This document shows, piece by piece, positions 9,761 through 20,779 of a DNA stretch of 64,000 nucleotides. Position numbers and translations under genes: made by a program. A model generated the notes under the pieces. It was not told where the DNA came from. It ran no database searches and saw only the letters and a list, made by a program, of their open reading frames with translations. Where the stretch lies: positions 10,912,001-10,976,000 of the forward strand of contig JBHGNT010000017.1 of assembly GCA_043228905.1 (NCBI GenBank), given 5' to 3'. The stretch is from Azolla caroliniana. Its lineage: Eukaryota > Polypodiophyta. Position 1 is the stretch's first letter. Every line of letters begins with the position of its first letter.

Positions 9761-11204
9761 AAATTTGGTGACCCCCCTTCATTTTTTCCTATAAAAGGAG
9801 GTCGAGGGGGGCTCATTTGGGAGGATGTTTTGGGAGGAGGAGACTATCACCATTTTTCCTTCGGAGGTCTTCATCTTCTTCTTCACCATTACTCTTCATC
9901 TCATACCCCTTCATCCCCTCATCGCCACCTGCTCATCTTCTTCGCGCTGGCACTCGAAGTGCTCATTTACGGTGCTCGTGAGCCCGAGCTTCATTGGTTC
10001 AACGTTGCTTCGCCCCTGTTCGTCGTTGCGAGCCCATGTCCTTGCCATTCGGGTGGTCGTGGTTCGTAGGGGTCGGCATTTTTGTGTTGCTCGTGTGTTC
10101 GTCTTCGTCATGTTCGTGCTCTGTGTTCGGATTTGCTTCTGTCTCTAAGGGCATTTAGTATTTATGCTTTATTGAGCTTGTGGTTAATTGGAAGTTGCCA
10201 CATTGTAATCAAACCCCATTTTATAAAGGGCCCTCTTGTGTTGGAATCAAACACATATTTATTTCTTTAGCCAATATCATTCATGTTTTTTCTCTTTTTT
10301 TCTTTCTTTGTTCTCAACCCCTTGTACGTTCGGCTGTCTTGTGACGAGGGAGTGTTTCGGGCGTGCCCATGCACCTCTCCTCATAAAGGCGTACGAACAT
10401 TTGTGCGTGTGTTTGTGTCTTCCTTGTACGTTCGGTTGTTTTGTAACGAGGGATCGTTTCGGCCATGCCCATGCACCTCTCCTCCTCATAAAGGCGTACG
10501 AGCATTTTGTGCGTGTGTTTGTGTCTTCCTTGTACGTTCGGCCATCTTGTGACGAGGGAGCGTGTCAGGCGTGCCCATGCACCTCTCCTCCTCATAAAGA
10601 CGTACGTGCATTTGTGTGTGTGTGTGTCTTCCTTGTACGTTCAGTCGTCTTGTGACGAGGGATCGTTTAGGCTTGCCCATGCACCTCTCCTCCTCATAAA
10701 GACGTACGTGCATTTGTGTGTGTGTGTGTCTTCCTTGTACGTTCAGTCGTCTTGTGACGAGGGATCGTTTAGGCTTGCCCATGCACCTCTCCTCCTCATA
10801 AAGACGTACGAGCATTTGTGCATGTGTTTTGCGTCTTCGTTGTATGTTCAGCCGTCTTGTGAAAAGGGAGTGTTCGGGCGTGCCCATGCACCTCTCTTCC
10901 TCATAAAGACGTACGTGCATTCGTGTTTGTGTTATCGTCCCCTTGTGCATTCATCTTGCGTGCTCATCTTTGCTTGTACCCGTTTGTTCACTTGACTCGT
11001 GCGGTGATCTCGAAAACTCGACGAGTCGTGATCAATGAAAGCCATCGTCCCCACAAAAGGGGTAATGAGTGCTTGCTCGGGAAGGGGTCAGGAAGTAGTA
11101 TTGTTGTAAAGCAAACCTCGGGTCTTCTCTATCTCTTCGTGCTCCCTTGTCCAAGACCCCCATGGTCCCACCCAAGTAACACACGCACGCGAAACTTCAC
11201 GACA
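9761..11204 (+). repeat. LTR (mainly R-U5) of element F
   Basis: CCTATAAAAGGAGG at about 9788 is a good TATA box on the plus strand. The LTR ends CACGACA, followed by the primer-binding site. The U3 start could not be separated from the neighbouring B LTR. The U5 portion is long and contains a minisatellite at 10313-10925. Confidence 0.5.
10313..10925. repeat. Minisatellite of ~100-bp units in LTR of F
   Basis: Seven imperfect units. Each begins around CTTGTACGTTCGGYYGTCTT and continues with GTGACGAGGGA, TGCCCATGCACCTCTCCTC, CATAAAGRCGTACG and a GTGTGTGT stretch. Units near 10620-10810 are almost identical, pointing to recent expansion. Reading frames across it are repeat artefacts. Confidence 0.9.
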
Positions 11205-11209
11205 TAAAT

Positions 11210-11227
11210 TGGTGAACTCGACGTGAA
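11210..11227 (+). other. Primer-binding site of element F
   Basis: TGGTGAACTCGACGTGAA, one base different from B and G, five bases after the LTR terminus GACA. Confidence 0.65.
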
Positions 11228-11249
11228 AGGCCGGCAAGGGAGAATCAAG

Positions 11250-12300
11250 ATGCGAGGAGGAGAACTCGTTGAAGCGATGGCGGCGGCAGTGGACCACTTG
11301 GTAAATGCTCGAGAAGGCATCACCGGCCTAGACGGTGGTCAGCACAATGGGTCGGTTCAATGGAAGAGATACCACAACCTACTTGGATGCCTATAAGGCG
11401 GAAATGCTTATGCGAAATGTCCCCGAAGATAAGCGGCTAACCGGATTCTCTAGAGTGCCAACGCCGAGTATCCACACAGAGGTACTCAAGATCCACGCGG
11501 ATTGTTGCAATTGGGAGGAGTTCGAAGAAAGACTCCTTGAGAAGTACGGCCTTGATGACTCACTCAAAATTTCGAAAAGGGATCTAATGGAGTGGGTTGA
11601 GCTTCCCGAAAAGGGGAGAAATACTATGGCACTTCTACAAGAATTTGAGAAGCGCTTCGCGCAACTCTCGGCTCTCGATAGGACGGTGCTTGACACAAGC
11701 AAGGTCCTACTATTCATAAAAGTTGTTGATGCACGAGACCGAGAGAAGGTCTCACGACGGATTGGGCTATGGTAAAACGGGTTTGTAGTCGCTTTGATAA
11801 GAGAAGGGAATGGAACGACGAGTCTCTGTTAAGCGGCCAAACATCCATAGGCTCCATTAGTGAGACACATGAACCCAGGGGTGGTAGAGCACCTCAAGAA
11901 AGAGAGCAAGCAAATGCAAGGTTCGTCCCCGAGAGAAACATGGTTGAAGCACTGTCTGGAGGTTCGGCAATAGACAAGCTCACAAAGATGGTGCGAGATC
12001 TCCAAATAGCGCAAGCTAGGAGAGAGAGTGGTGGCCCTCAAGATCGACGTCCCCCGTTCGCGCAAAGATGTATGTGGTGCGACAATCCCGACCACCTACG
12101 AAGGGAGTGTGGGGACTTTCAAGAGGCCCTACGAAGGGATATTGTCTATCTTTGGAATAATAGGGTCTATTCGATGGAGACAAGGCGCCCCTTGGGATTG
12201 AATCAAGGTACAAGGGGCATGAGAAGGCTAATGGAGAATGGCGGAAGCACGACATCTTGAAGCCGTCCACTACTCGTCGTCGGCTGGGATCCAAGTGGGG
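11250..12300 (+). pseudogene. Gag of gypsy F
   Basis: The frame opens at ATG 11250 (MRGGELVEAM). The capsid core has RFNGRDTTTYLDAYKAEM, RVPTPSIHTEVLKI, LLEKYGLDDSLKISKRDLMEW and VKRVCSRFDKRREW. The knuckle CMWCDNPDHLRRECGDF is intact (CX2CX4HX4C) at about 12067. Frame breaks occur near 11335, 11770 and 12260. It aligns along its length with gag of B. Confidence 0.85.
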
Positions 12301-12542
12301 AAAGAGGTGAGGAGTAAAGAGGAGAAAGAGTTTGACTTTTTGCCGTCAATCCTTGGAAGCCTCTCTAGGGGAAAGTTCAAAAGAGAAGAACGGTCCAAGA
12401 AGCAACCGGGTGGAAGGATCCGGTGGAAGAAAAGATAGGCTTAGTGGAAGCCGCTTGCCAAAACTACGAAGTAATGGTAAATGACAAGGGAGCTGGTCCA
12501 TCAAGGAAATACGACGCTTGAGGTGCACGAAGAAGGGAAGAG

Positions 12543-13376
12543 TTGAACAAGTTTCATGCATGCTACGAACGATGGAAAGAGAAGGGGAACCCCCCAACCT
12601 TCAAGCTTTGCTCGGAGATCAAACAAGCAACGAACTTGAAGAACGTAGTGGAGGAAAGGATCCTCGATAGTCGCGTAGAGTTTACTCTACGAGAGGTCCT
12701 CGGAATTGCCAAGAAAGAATTCCATGAGTTCATCATCAACCTAATGAAGAGGAAGCGACTCTCGACGGAGCAAGAAGTGGCAAAGCCCGCGATTGTAAAT
12801 GCATTGTCAACTGAGGTGCCCAAGGAAGACGAAGACTATGCGGACAGTCACTACACGAGGCCGCATTGGGCGAGAGCGACAACGGAGACACCGGTACGGG
12901 TCAAAGATGTAAAAGAGCCGGTTGTAGCATTGATCGAACATGGTTCTGAGATCAACCTTATGTCCATGGACTTTTATAAAAAGGGAAAGTGGTTGATCAA
13001 CACAAAGCACCGGTGGAAGATTAGAGTAGCGACCCGAGCAACCGAGGAGCTATACGGGGCTTGCCCGAATGTACGGGTGAAGGTGGGGTACGTAGAAATA
13101 GATCAACATTCCTTTGTTCAAGAGACGTCCTCACAACCAGTCATCTTGGGTGAACCATACATCACAGCGGCTCGCATGGAGACGAAGGTGCTAGACAACG
13201 GGTCGGCATATGCGAGGGTCAAGAGCCTAGATGGGAAGCATTTGGTCCAACTCCTTATAGTGAGGCCCAACCGTGATCGCAATCGAGCCTCCCTCAAAGG
13301 GGAGAGCCGAGAGGATTTTTTATGCCAGCTATTAAAGAGTGGGGCTGCAATAGTTGGAGGCAAACTAAGACCCTAA
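12543..13376 (+). pseudogene. Protease region of gypsy F
   Basis: 277 open codons. A conserved pre-protease segment (LREVLGIAKKEFHEFI) precedes VVALIEHGSEINLMS, where the expected D-S/T-G triad is changed to E-H-G, so the protease would be inactive. QPVILGEPYITAARMET follows, the usual flap/ILG block of retropepsins. The frame ends before RT. Confidence 0.75.
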
Positions 13377-13835
13377 ACCCTTGCAAAACTATTAAATGTA
13401 ATAGGAAACAATTTTGGTTCTCCGAAAATGGAGCTTGTAAAATAACTAGTTTAAGTGATAGAGATAAGCCTAGGGCCAAGAGATACAAAAGGTATCTCAA
13501 ACAATGTAATTTATTAGAGAAAGATGACACCATAAGCGGCACCATCGAAGAGGTAATTCTAGTCAACTCAGTTGACATGTACACCGCCATCAAAGAGCTT
13601 GGGCGGTTGATCGAGGAAGCGAGTATGGTCAAGGTGCAAACAAAGTACAAGACCATGGACAAGAAGGTGAAGCTTGTGTCTGCCCCATTGGCTAACGATA
13701 GTTGGGATCAGATAAAGGGGGTGGCAGCCGATCCTAGCTTGCGGGACCCACGAGGCATAGGGCACCGGTTCACCGACGAGACGCGACAGAAGCTCCAGAT
13801 TGGTGGGGGTGGCTTCCTATTACTAACTTCCAGAA
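13377..13835 (+). pseudogene. PR-RT linker and RT start of gypsy F
   Basis: Contains YKTMDKKVKLVSAPLAND, DPSLRDPRGIGHRFTDE and GGGGFLLL, all with counterparts at 6780-6915 in element B. Homology ends at about 13835, so the catalytic RT is absent. Confidence 0.7.
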
Positions 13836-13859
13836 TACCAAAACCCGATTTACGACATT

Positions 13860-14690
13860 TTTACTCTCCAACATGGTACCATTTTCTCCTAGAGCACATG
13901 AGCCTTACTTTCTTCATTAAAGTTGTTGTACAGGCTCATGTCGATGAAGCATCGAATGTATGCCGTCGTATTCATATGCATCACCTCCGACATCGTGGCA
14001 TCGATCTTGTCTGGCCTCTTATCTCCAAACTGTACCGGCGGGCCAGAGATCTTTGACCACAAGCATGTCCCTCATCTTCGACTTCCACACTGGGTAGTTC
14101 GAACCGGTGAGCTAGAACATGCTTCCGAATGACTTTTCCATTTTATTCAACGTTTACAACCTTCGCTCTGATATCAGTTTGTGCGGAATATCACTTGGCC
14201 ACAACCGAGTCTTAAACTCGCAATGGAAGAAATGAATAGAAAATAACAATGCACTTACATAGACAACGGAGACAACGGAGACAACACTAGATGTTTATGT
14301 GGAAAACCCTAATCTGGAAAAACCACGGGAGCCCACAGACTCCAAATATCACTATGAGAGGAAGAATACAAGACGAGACTCAGAGGCAATGACGTCGAGC
14401 TCTATGTCTTCGCCAACCAACGGTTACAGTAGAAATTACTTTGTGTTTCTCTTTGTCTATACAACAAAACAATAACAACATATAAAGGGATTTCCCTAAG
14501 TCATATTTATACTTATATGACTTTAGGTCTATTACAGATGTGGCCATGACAGGCACACTAGAAACATATTTGCAGATATGTCCCTGGATCTGGTTCGCGC
14601 CGAATACCTTCCAGATCCGCCCGGTCCGGTTCCTTCCTTCAGCTCATCCAATCTGTATCCCATCCAAAGGTACCGAATTCCCAATAGGCA
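13860..14690 (-). mobile_element. Copia fragment I: LTR, primer site and start of gag
   Basis: Antisense copia 5' end related to element M. Minus-strand gag text at 14140-13885 corresponds to KLTGSNYSVWKSKMRDM...FIDMSLYNNFNEESKAH of M. The primer site lies at 14165-14176 (GATATCA variant) and an LTR spans about 14180-14690. The LTR shares CCCTAAGTCATATTTATACT with M's LTRs. It is fused tail-to-tail with element F. Confidence 0.7.
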
Positions 14691-15540
14691 TTCCTAAATC
14701 GGTATCCGCAAGCTCGGGACCTGGAACTCGATGGGCATTATGACTTTTAGTCCAAACGCTAACCGGAATGGGGTGGACTGAATATTGGTTTTAAAGCTTG
14801 TTCAATATGCCCATAGGGTGCTGTGAAGCTTAGTGTCCTAATCTGTGCGGTTTTCGTTGACGATCATCTTCAAAATATTCTGTAAAGTTTTGTTCATTTA
14901 ACCCGTGAGTCCATTTGCCTAAGGGTAGTACAAAGTACTCCTTTTGTGGATTACCACGTAGTGTTCAGTAAGCCCATGAATCATCGTATTTAGGAAGTGG
15001 CCTCCTTGGTCACTGATGAGTTCAATAGGACAACCGAAACGACACCACATGTTCTGATATAAAACTTTTGTGGTGGATGTCGCCGTATTGTCCCGGAAGG
15101 CTTTTGCGTCAACTGATTTGGTGCAGTAATCTGTTGCCACCAAAACATATTTGTTTCCCGTGTACGTCACGGACAGGGTAAATGGACCGATGAAATCGAG
15201 ACCCCATTTTTGGAATGGCTCTAATTGGAGCACAGGCTGATGTGGTATTCAGGCTCACTCCGTAGGTTGTCCCATTCGCTGACACAAGTCACATTCTCGG
15301 CAGTATGCTTCGGCGTCCTTCTATGTGGTTGATCACTAGAGCCCACCTCGCCAAATCTTCCGCGCGGTAGTGGCCCTGGATATACCACAATGGGCTTTCT
15401 TCTCATCATTGTGAATGCACCTTCGCCAAAATGCCATCGCTTCCCTTGTGATACAAGGTTCCTTCTAGTAGGAAAAAGGTGTGACTACTAGGATCGAAGT
15501 ATCGACTCCAATCCCGATCTACTGCGACAACATAAGTAGA
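14690..15540 (-). pseudogene. Gypsy integrase fragment, A/D family
   Basis: Minus-strand [29 protein letters not shown] and CPIELISDQGGHFLN match the integrase core of element D ([27 protein letters not shown]). The D,D part of the catalytic triad is visible. An RNase H-integrase junction LYHKGSDGI lies near 15440. No LTR accompanies it. Confidence 0.75.
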
Positions 15541-15544
15541 ATGT

Positions 15545-15735
15545 AACCAGCCAAGAACGTTGTGTTCCATGCTCAGACGAAGCACATAGAAGTGCAGTAT
15601 CACTTTGTGTACGAGCGGGTCCTTAGCGATGAAGTAGAACTCCAATATGCCTGGACGGATCGGTAGGTTGCTGACATCTTCACGAAGGCCCTTGGAACAG
15701 ACAAGTTGCAACATTTTTCGGAGTTGCAGCAGCCG
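15545..15735 (+). pseudogene. Copia RNase H C-terminus, plus strand
   Basis: Reads VVFHAQTKHIEVQYHFV, a divergent linker, VADIFTKALGTDKLQHF. This is the terminal block of copia polyproteins. It abuts the antisense RT/RNase H of copia H at 15735, consistent with an inversion breakpoint. Confidence 0.7.
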
Positions 15736-16330
15736 CCAAAGCCAAATGGCTTCATAGGTGGCAACGGTAGTGCCGTGATACTCGGCCTCATTGCTTGAAA
15801 GAGCCACAGTTGGTTGCTTTTTGCAGCTCAACACAACTGCCACGCTACGTAGAGAGAACATGAATCCGGAAGTGGACCTACGGTCGCCGGCATTTCCGGC
15901 CCAACTGACATCTGTATATCTGACTAGCTTCTCAAGTATACCATGTCGGTATAATAGTCCCCAGTCCTTAGTGCCACTATCATACCTTAGTATATGATGT
16001 GCGCACTGAAGGTGCTCCACGGTTGGCTTCTGCATGAATTGGCTGATCGCGCCGACCAGATAGTTAATGTCGAGTCGGGTGATCGTTAAATAAGTGAGGG
16101 TTCCGACAATTTTTCAGAACCATTTCTCATCGTAGGCCGGTCCGGAGTCCTGACGAAGCTTCAAGTTCCGGTCCAGGAGTCAGAAGACTGGTCAGCAATC
16201 CGCCATGCTGAACATGTACAACATATTTAACACACAATGTTGTTGTGAGAGCCGTATGCTATCTGGGATGTGGATCACTTCGATCCCGACGAAATAATGA
16301 AGGTCCCCCAGGTCCTTCATTTCGAATGCA
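15735..16330 (-). pseudogene. RT C-terminus and RNase H of copia H
   Basis: MKDLGDLHYFVGIEV, RLDINYLVGAISQFMQKPT, HLQCAHHILRY and YTDVSWAGNAGDRRSTSGF with SSNEAEYHG give the end of RT and most of RNase H. Several stops interrupt it. Similar to the RT/RNase H of copia P (62862-62411). Confidence 0.75.
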
Positions 16331-16344
16331 TCCGACTTGGGACT

Positions 16345-17040
16345 TCACTCGGCATATTTCAGCGAGTCCAGGTCTGGATCCGAATTTATCCAAATCGGCG
16401 CGCTTCTTCTAGCACTCTCTTTCTCGGTGGCCCTTCTTGCCATAGTACCACCATTCTGTGTCGGCCTTTGATTGCAATTTCCGACGGCGCTTAGACTCCC
16501 CCTGCTTGTGGAGGCTCTGGAACTCTTGTCGGCACTATCTCTGTACCTTCGATTCTGCTCCTGCTTGCCACGGCTACTGCGTGCTGACCCACCTCGTCCT
16601 CCACTTCCACGAGGCCGATCCACCTCTGTGTACAACATTCAGCTATCCTATTGAGTGGTCCTCGACCCACTCGCGTGGTTTTCTTCGACCATGAACATCG
16701 ATTGCAGGTCAAAGAAGGACAATGACTTCTCCTGGGTGCAAATCGCTGTCTGGATTGGCCCGTATTGTTGTGGTAGACCACCAAGACAGATTTGGACTAT
16801 CTCATGCTCGTCCATTATCATGTTGATGGAACCGAGCCCGTCGTAGATCACATTGATCTTGGTGCTATAGTCGGTGACTAACATGGCCCGTTGTTGGATA
16901 CTGTTGAGTTCTTGCCAGAGCTGCAACTTCTGAGTCATGGTACTTGTGGTGAAAATGTTCCAGAGATTTTCCCAAGCCTCTTTCCACGTTTTTGCTGACG
17001 CGAGGCAGTACAATACTCTACCCGCTCATTGTTCCCATAC
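16345..17040 (-). pseudogene. Gag of copia H
   Basis: WEQ, then RVLYCLASAKTWKEAWENLW, QLWQELNSIQQRAMLVTDYS and IVQICLGGLPQQYGP. This is the UBN2-type gag also seen in copia C. A 13-residue block present in C after YCLA is missing here. The basic SRG-rich region and a degenerate knuckle follow at about 16480. Confidence 0.75.
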
Positions 17041-18083
17041 CGGGAAGCGGCATAGTGCATAGCCTCCACGTGCCTTGCATCTTCTTCTTCTACAATCTTT
17101 TTCAGCCCACCTCTTCCGAAGTTCACTCGTAGTGGCTTCCGGGTCTCGCTTGAGTGAATCATGTTGCCGTCCAAATAGATGACATTCTTACGGATCGCAT
17201 CTTGCAAGTCAACACATTCCCTTCGTGAGTGTTCAAAGCTATCGCACCACACACATCTATACGCTTCTTTCCCCTTGGGCCCGCGCCGACCTAAGTTGGC
17301 TAGCGATACCGCTTCAAACTTCTTGGAGAGCTCTTCGATTATAGACTCCTCCATTGCTTTCTTGTCGAAATTGTTGATCGGCTTACTAGGCTTAATCATC
17401 GTAGGTGCCTTCTTCCACAATTGTGGATTCTCGACCTCAGCTTCCTCTTGCCATTGTCGCCGCTTATCAAAACGGCTGCAAGCCTTCTTCACCGCCGCCC
17501 AGTCCGCTACCAAACCATTTGGTTGTGTTTCATCCTCCAAGAAACTACCCAATTCTCGCCGATCTTTCGCATCCATTGCCTTTAGGAATAGCAAGACTTT
17601 ATCTCCGTCGAGAACTCGTTGCTCGACACTCGGAAGTCGGTTGTACTTCTGGTCGAATTCGGCATAAATTCCCGATGCACACAAATTCTTCCCTTTCTTC
17701 TCGATCCAATTCATTAACGCATGCCGAGTCATCCGCGATGCGTCTTCAAGCATGTATTCAGTGAGAAGAGCCCTTTCGAACTCCGCCCAAGTTGCATGCT
17801 CGTTTTGGATCTCCATCACGCGCTCACGGATCCCGGGTTCTACCACACGCTTAAAGCTTGAAATTTGTTTTGGATCATGGACATCTCTTTGTTGCATCTC
17901 ATTCCGGTAGGTAGCAAGGAAATTTGTGATGTTCTTCCCACCAAATCTTCCAACTGTCTCCACAGTTCGGTCAACAGCTTTGTCGACTAAAGCCTCCCGA
18001 TCTCTCTCTTTCAGCATGAATTCGACGACGGACACCATGCCTTTCGTCAATTCTTCTCCTTGAGTTCCATTTGTCGAAGCCAT
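17035..18083 (-). CDS. Gag of gypsy element G, C-terminally truncated
   Basis: About 350 open codons from MASTNGTQGEE (an upstream ATG at 18155 falls in the LTR and is less likely). The gag core has TVGRFGGKNITNFLATYRNEM, FKRVVEPGIRERVMEIQ, EYMLEDASRMTRHALMNWIE and KKACSRFDKRRQW. The intact knuckle CVWCDSFEHSRRECVDL is followed by NVIYLDGNMIHSSETRKPL. Same fold as gag of B and F but clearly diverged. At 17035 it runs into copia H, so nothing of pol survives. The gag itself has no internal stop, which suggests a fairly young copy. Confidence 0.8.
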
Positions 18084-18136
18084 CTTCGTACTTGATATCC
18101 TCCTATTGCCTCGTTTCACGTCGGGTTCACCAAAGA

Positions 18137-19498
18137 TGTCGCGAAAATACGACAAGGATACGCGAACTTGAGGCAGGACCCCGGGGCCTCCGACCGAAGG
18201 ATAATCACATGTGTGCGTTTATATTTTTAACAATTAACAGAAAGAAGAAATTTAATAATTTTCATTAACAAAGGAAAAAGAAATTACAATATGTCCCAAG
18301 ATTGGGATTTAGAAGTTTTAGGTTTACTAAGATTAATAGAAAAGAAAAAATTAGGGGTTTTGAGAGATATCGCTTCCGTAGGGAAGATTAGGATTAGGTT
18401 ATATGAGTATTATGGCTTCCGTAGGGAATTTTAGGGTTTATGAGAGTTATGGCTTCCCTAAGATAAGGGAGTTGAGAAGAAAAAAAATAATAATAATAAT
18501 ATGGAGAGTCTATCCTAGTGTAGGAAAAAAAATGGAATAAAAATGGAGTTCTCCCTTAATCATAACTTTTTCACTTTTTGTTGCATGGCCTCTACTTTTA
18601 GTTGCCTAGCTTTTTCTTTTGGTTGCATGTGACTGTCCACATGACCTTTACTTTCTCCATGTACTCCCTTCTTTAGTTGCTTGCGTCCACATGGCCTTTA
18701 CTTTAGTTCTCTTCACTTTACTTTAGTTTGTTGCATGATCCAATCTTTCGTCCGTCCGCGTCCAACATCGTCCGGTAGCCGGTTCCATTTTGCTTGCCGG
18801 TCGGTTCCGATTCCGATTTTGCTTGCCGGTCGGTTCCGATTCCGATTTTGCTTGCCGACCAGTTCCGGTTTGCTTGCCGGTTTCGGTTCCGGTTTTGCTT
18901 GCCGGCCGGTTCCGGTTTGCTTGCCAGTTCTGGTTCCGGTTTTGCTTGTCGACCGGTTTCGGTTTGCTTGCCGGTTCCGGTTTCGGTTTGCTTGCCAATT
19001 CCGGTTCCGGTTTTGCTTACCGGCCGGTTTCCGGTTTTGCTTGCCGGCCGGTTTCCGGTTTGCATACCCGTTCCAGTTCCGGTTTTGCTTACCGGCCCGT
19101 TTCCAGATTTGCTTACCGAACCCGTTCTCCGGATTTGCTTACCGGACCCATTTTCCGGATTTGCTTACTGGCCGATTTCCAGTTTTAAGGAATTTGGCCA
19201 CCATCATCCATCAAGACAAAGTGGCCAAAGTGCTCTTAGCACAAATGAAAAATGAGGGAGCTCAAGGTGCTTATATAGCCAGGGCCTTAAGTTTCCTATC
19301 TATGTGGGATAGTTCTAATTTTCCTATATTCTCAAACTTCATTTTCACATAACTTGATATGTATTTCTCCATTTTGTATATAATAAAATATGTTTTGAAG
19401 CTCTTGAGTATATCCATCTTTCTATAGTAAGATACTAATCTAATCTATAATAATTATTTCATTATTTTTTTACATAGTGTGTGAAGATTCACACGACA
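18137..19498 (-). repeat. 5' LTR of element G
   Basis: TGTCGCG...ACACGACA, 1362 bases. GCTATATAAGCACC on the minus strand (about 19267) is a good TATA box. The outer flank is ACGG. The U5 part contains a minisatellite. A second copy of the family is the solo LTR at 58745-60338. Copia Q resumes immediately outside it. Confidence 0.8.
18780..19185. repeat. CCGG-rich minisatellite in LTR of G
   Basis: Imperfect units of about 20-30 bp around GGTTCCGGTTTTGCTTGCCGG. All frames are open because of the repeat, giving spurious ORFs on both strands. Confidence 0.9.
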
Positions 19499-19502
19499 AC
19501 GG

Positions 19503-20280
19503 GTTTTGAGCGGTGAAGTTGAACTTCGGTATGTTTAGACGAATCGGCAGGTTGCCGATATCTTCACCAAACCGCTCGAATCGGACAAGTTGCAGCACTT
19601 CACTGAAATGCTTGGTGTTCAACATCTCGACGTGCTGCACTTGAGGGGGAGAAAAGGAAAGGGAACGGATGGCACCAGACAAGGAGCCAAAGAGGAAGAA
19701 AGAACCAACAAAGGGGAGACAAAGGGAAAAAGGAAGCTGAGTCGACGAAGGAAGTCGGCACATCTGAACAAGTCAGAACGAGCGGCAACGGCGGCAGAGT
19801 CAAGAAGGACAGAGCCGACCGGAAGGAGAAGGCCAAGACCCGAACATGGTCTGATATGGTGAAGGGCCTAAAACCGGAAGACAAGTTGGAGAACAATGAC
19901 TCGGACAAGAGCCAGAATGAATCGGGAGCAACCGATTCAGATAAGAGCTAGAATGAATCAAAGGAAACTGATTCGGTTCAAGATTAGGAGAAGCTGAATC
20001 AACTAAAGGCCAAACGAACACGAACACAATGGAAGTCGACGCCAACACGAAGGAACCGATGGGTCGACAAGTGTCGGAGTCGCAACAGCGAGGAAGCTGA
20101 AATGGGCCTGTTGGGCAGACAAGCCAACCGGGGAGGTTGAGGTGTGCAGAACCAGAAGGGTTGCGGCAAACAGGACTGAACCGGACGAGGAGCACAAGCA
20201 AGGCGGAGCAACGCCAGAAGGAGCCACGTAGAAAAACCGGCTGCCACAGACACTAACACCACGATCCGACCTCAAGTTGA
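19503..20280 (+). pseudogene. Copia Q RNase H end plus charged C-terminal extension
   Basis: After the usual polyprotein end (LGVQHLDVLHLRGRK) the frame continues as a lysine/arginine/glutamate-rich segment. After stops it reaches LNQLKAKRTRTQ near 20000. Copia P has the matching LNQLRAKRKRR in the same place. The function of the extension is unknown. Confidence 0.6.
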
Positions 20281-20293
20281 GCTTGAGGGGGAG

Positions 20294-20575
20294 TGTTGAG
20301 CGAGCAAGCTCAACCAGATCTAGATTTTCTGAAGAAGCCTGAGCTGGATCGGCATCCAGAAGGATGAGCCGGATTCGAGCGGGAACCGGAAGCGTAGTAG
20401 TAGCCTAGACTACTAGGTAATCATTGTCTCGTAGTTAATGTCAGTCGCACGTAGGAATATTGAAGTACTTGTCAGTACTTCTGTCAGTCCTTTATGGACT
20501 TGTATAAATAGTGTTGTTTAGCACGTTGTATGTACAGAGTTTTCAGAGTGATATTTTGAATTGAGTTTATGTTCT

Positions 20576-20669
<94 letters not shown>

Positions 20670-20763
20670 GCGTATACTCTCTATGTATTAAGCTTCTCCA
20701 TTAAACCTTCATCTTATTCTTTGTTGCTATCCGGCTGAGCCAGTTCTTCTTAACGCTTCCGCA
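20294..20763 (+). repeat. 3' LTR of copia Q
   Basis: TGTTGAGC...CTTCCGCA, 470 bases, preceded by the polypurine tract GAGGGGGAG. A TATA-like TATAAATAG is near 20504. A (CT)~45 microsatellite fills about 20576-20667. Confidence 0.8.
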
Positions 20764-20779
20764 TGTTTACATTCACACA

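Larger units (their letters stand above)
9761..13860 (+). mobile_element. Ty3/gypsy element F, 5' part
   Basis: Plus-strand relative of B: LTR ending at 11204, primer-binding site, gag, protease and only the first part of the RT polyprotein. It is cut off near 13835-13860, where an antisense copia fragment begins. It lies head-to-head with B, the two sharing the LTR region between them. Confidence 0.75.
15735..17040 (-). mobile_element. Copia H, internally deleted
   Basis: Minus-strand gag (17040-16345) runs directly into the last part of RT (FEMKDLGDLHYFVGIEV, about 16315) and RNase H (TDVSWAGNAGDRRSTSG, SSNEAEYHG) down to 15735. Protease, integrase and most of RT are missing, so the copy is a deletion product. 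Confidence 0.75.
19499..20763 (+). mobile_element. Copia Q, 3' end
   Basis: RNase H end (VLSGEVEL, VADIFTKPLESDKLQHF), a charged tail region, polypurine tract and 3' LTR. Its upstream part is cut off by the LTR of G at 19498. It inserted next to RT of element J. Confidence 0.75.

Noticed and set aside
10313-10925. CRISPR-like array
   Set aside because: Repeats are contiguous 100-bp units with no unique spacers; plant nuclear context.
18681-19352. 223-codon open frame and others in the same stretch
   Set aside because: All frames on both strands are open because of a CCGG-rich minisatellite; composition follows the repeat and no family resemblance is seen.
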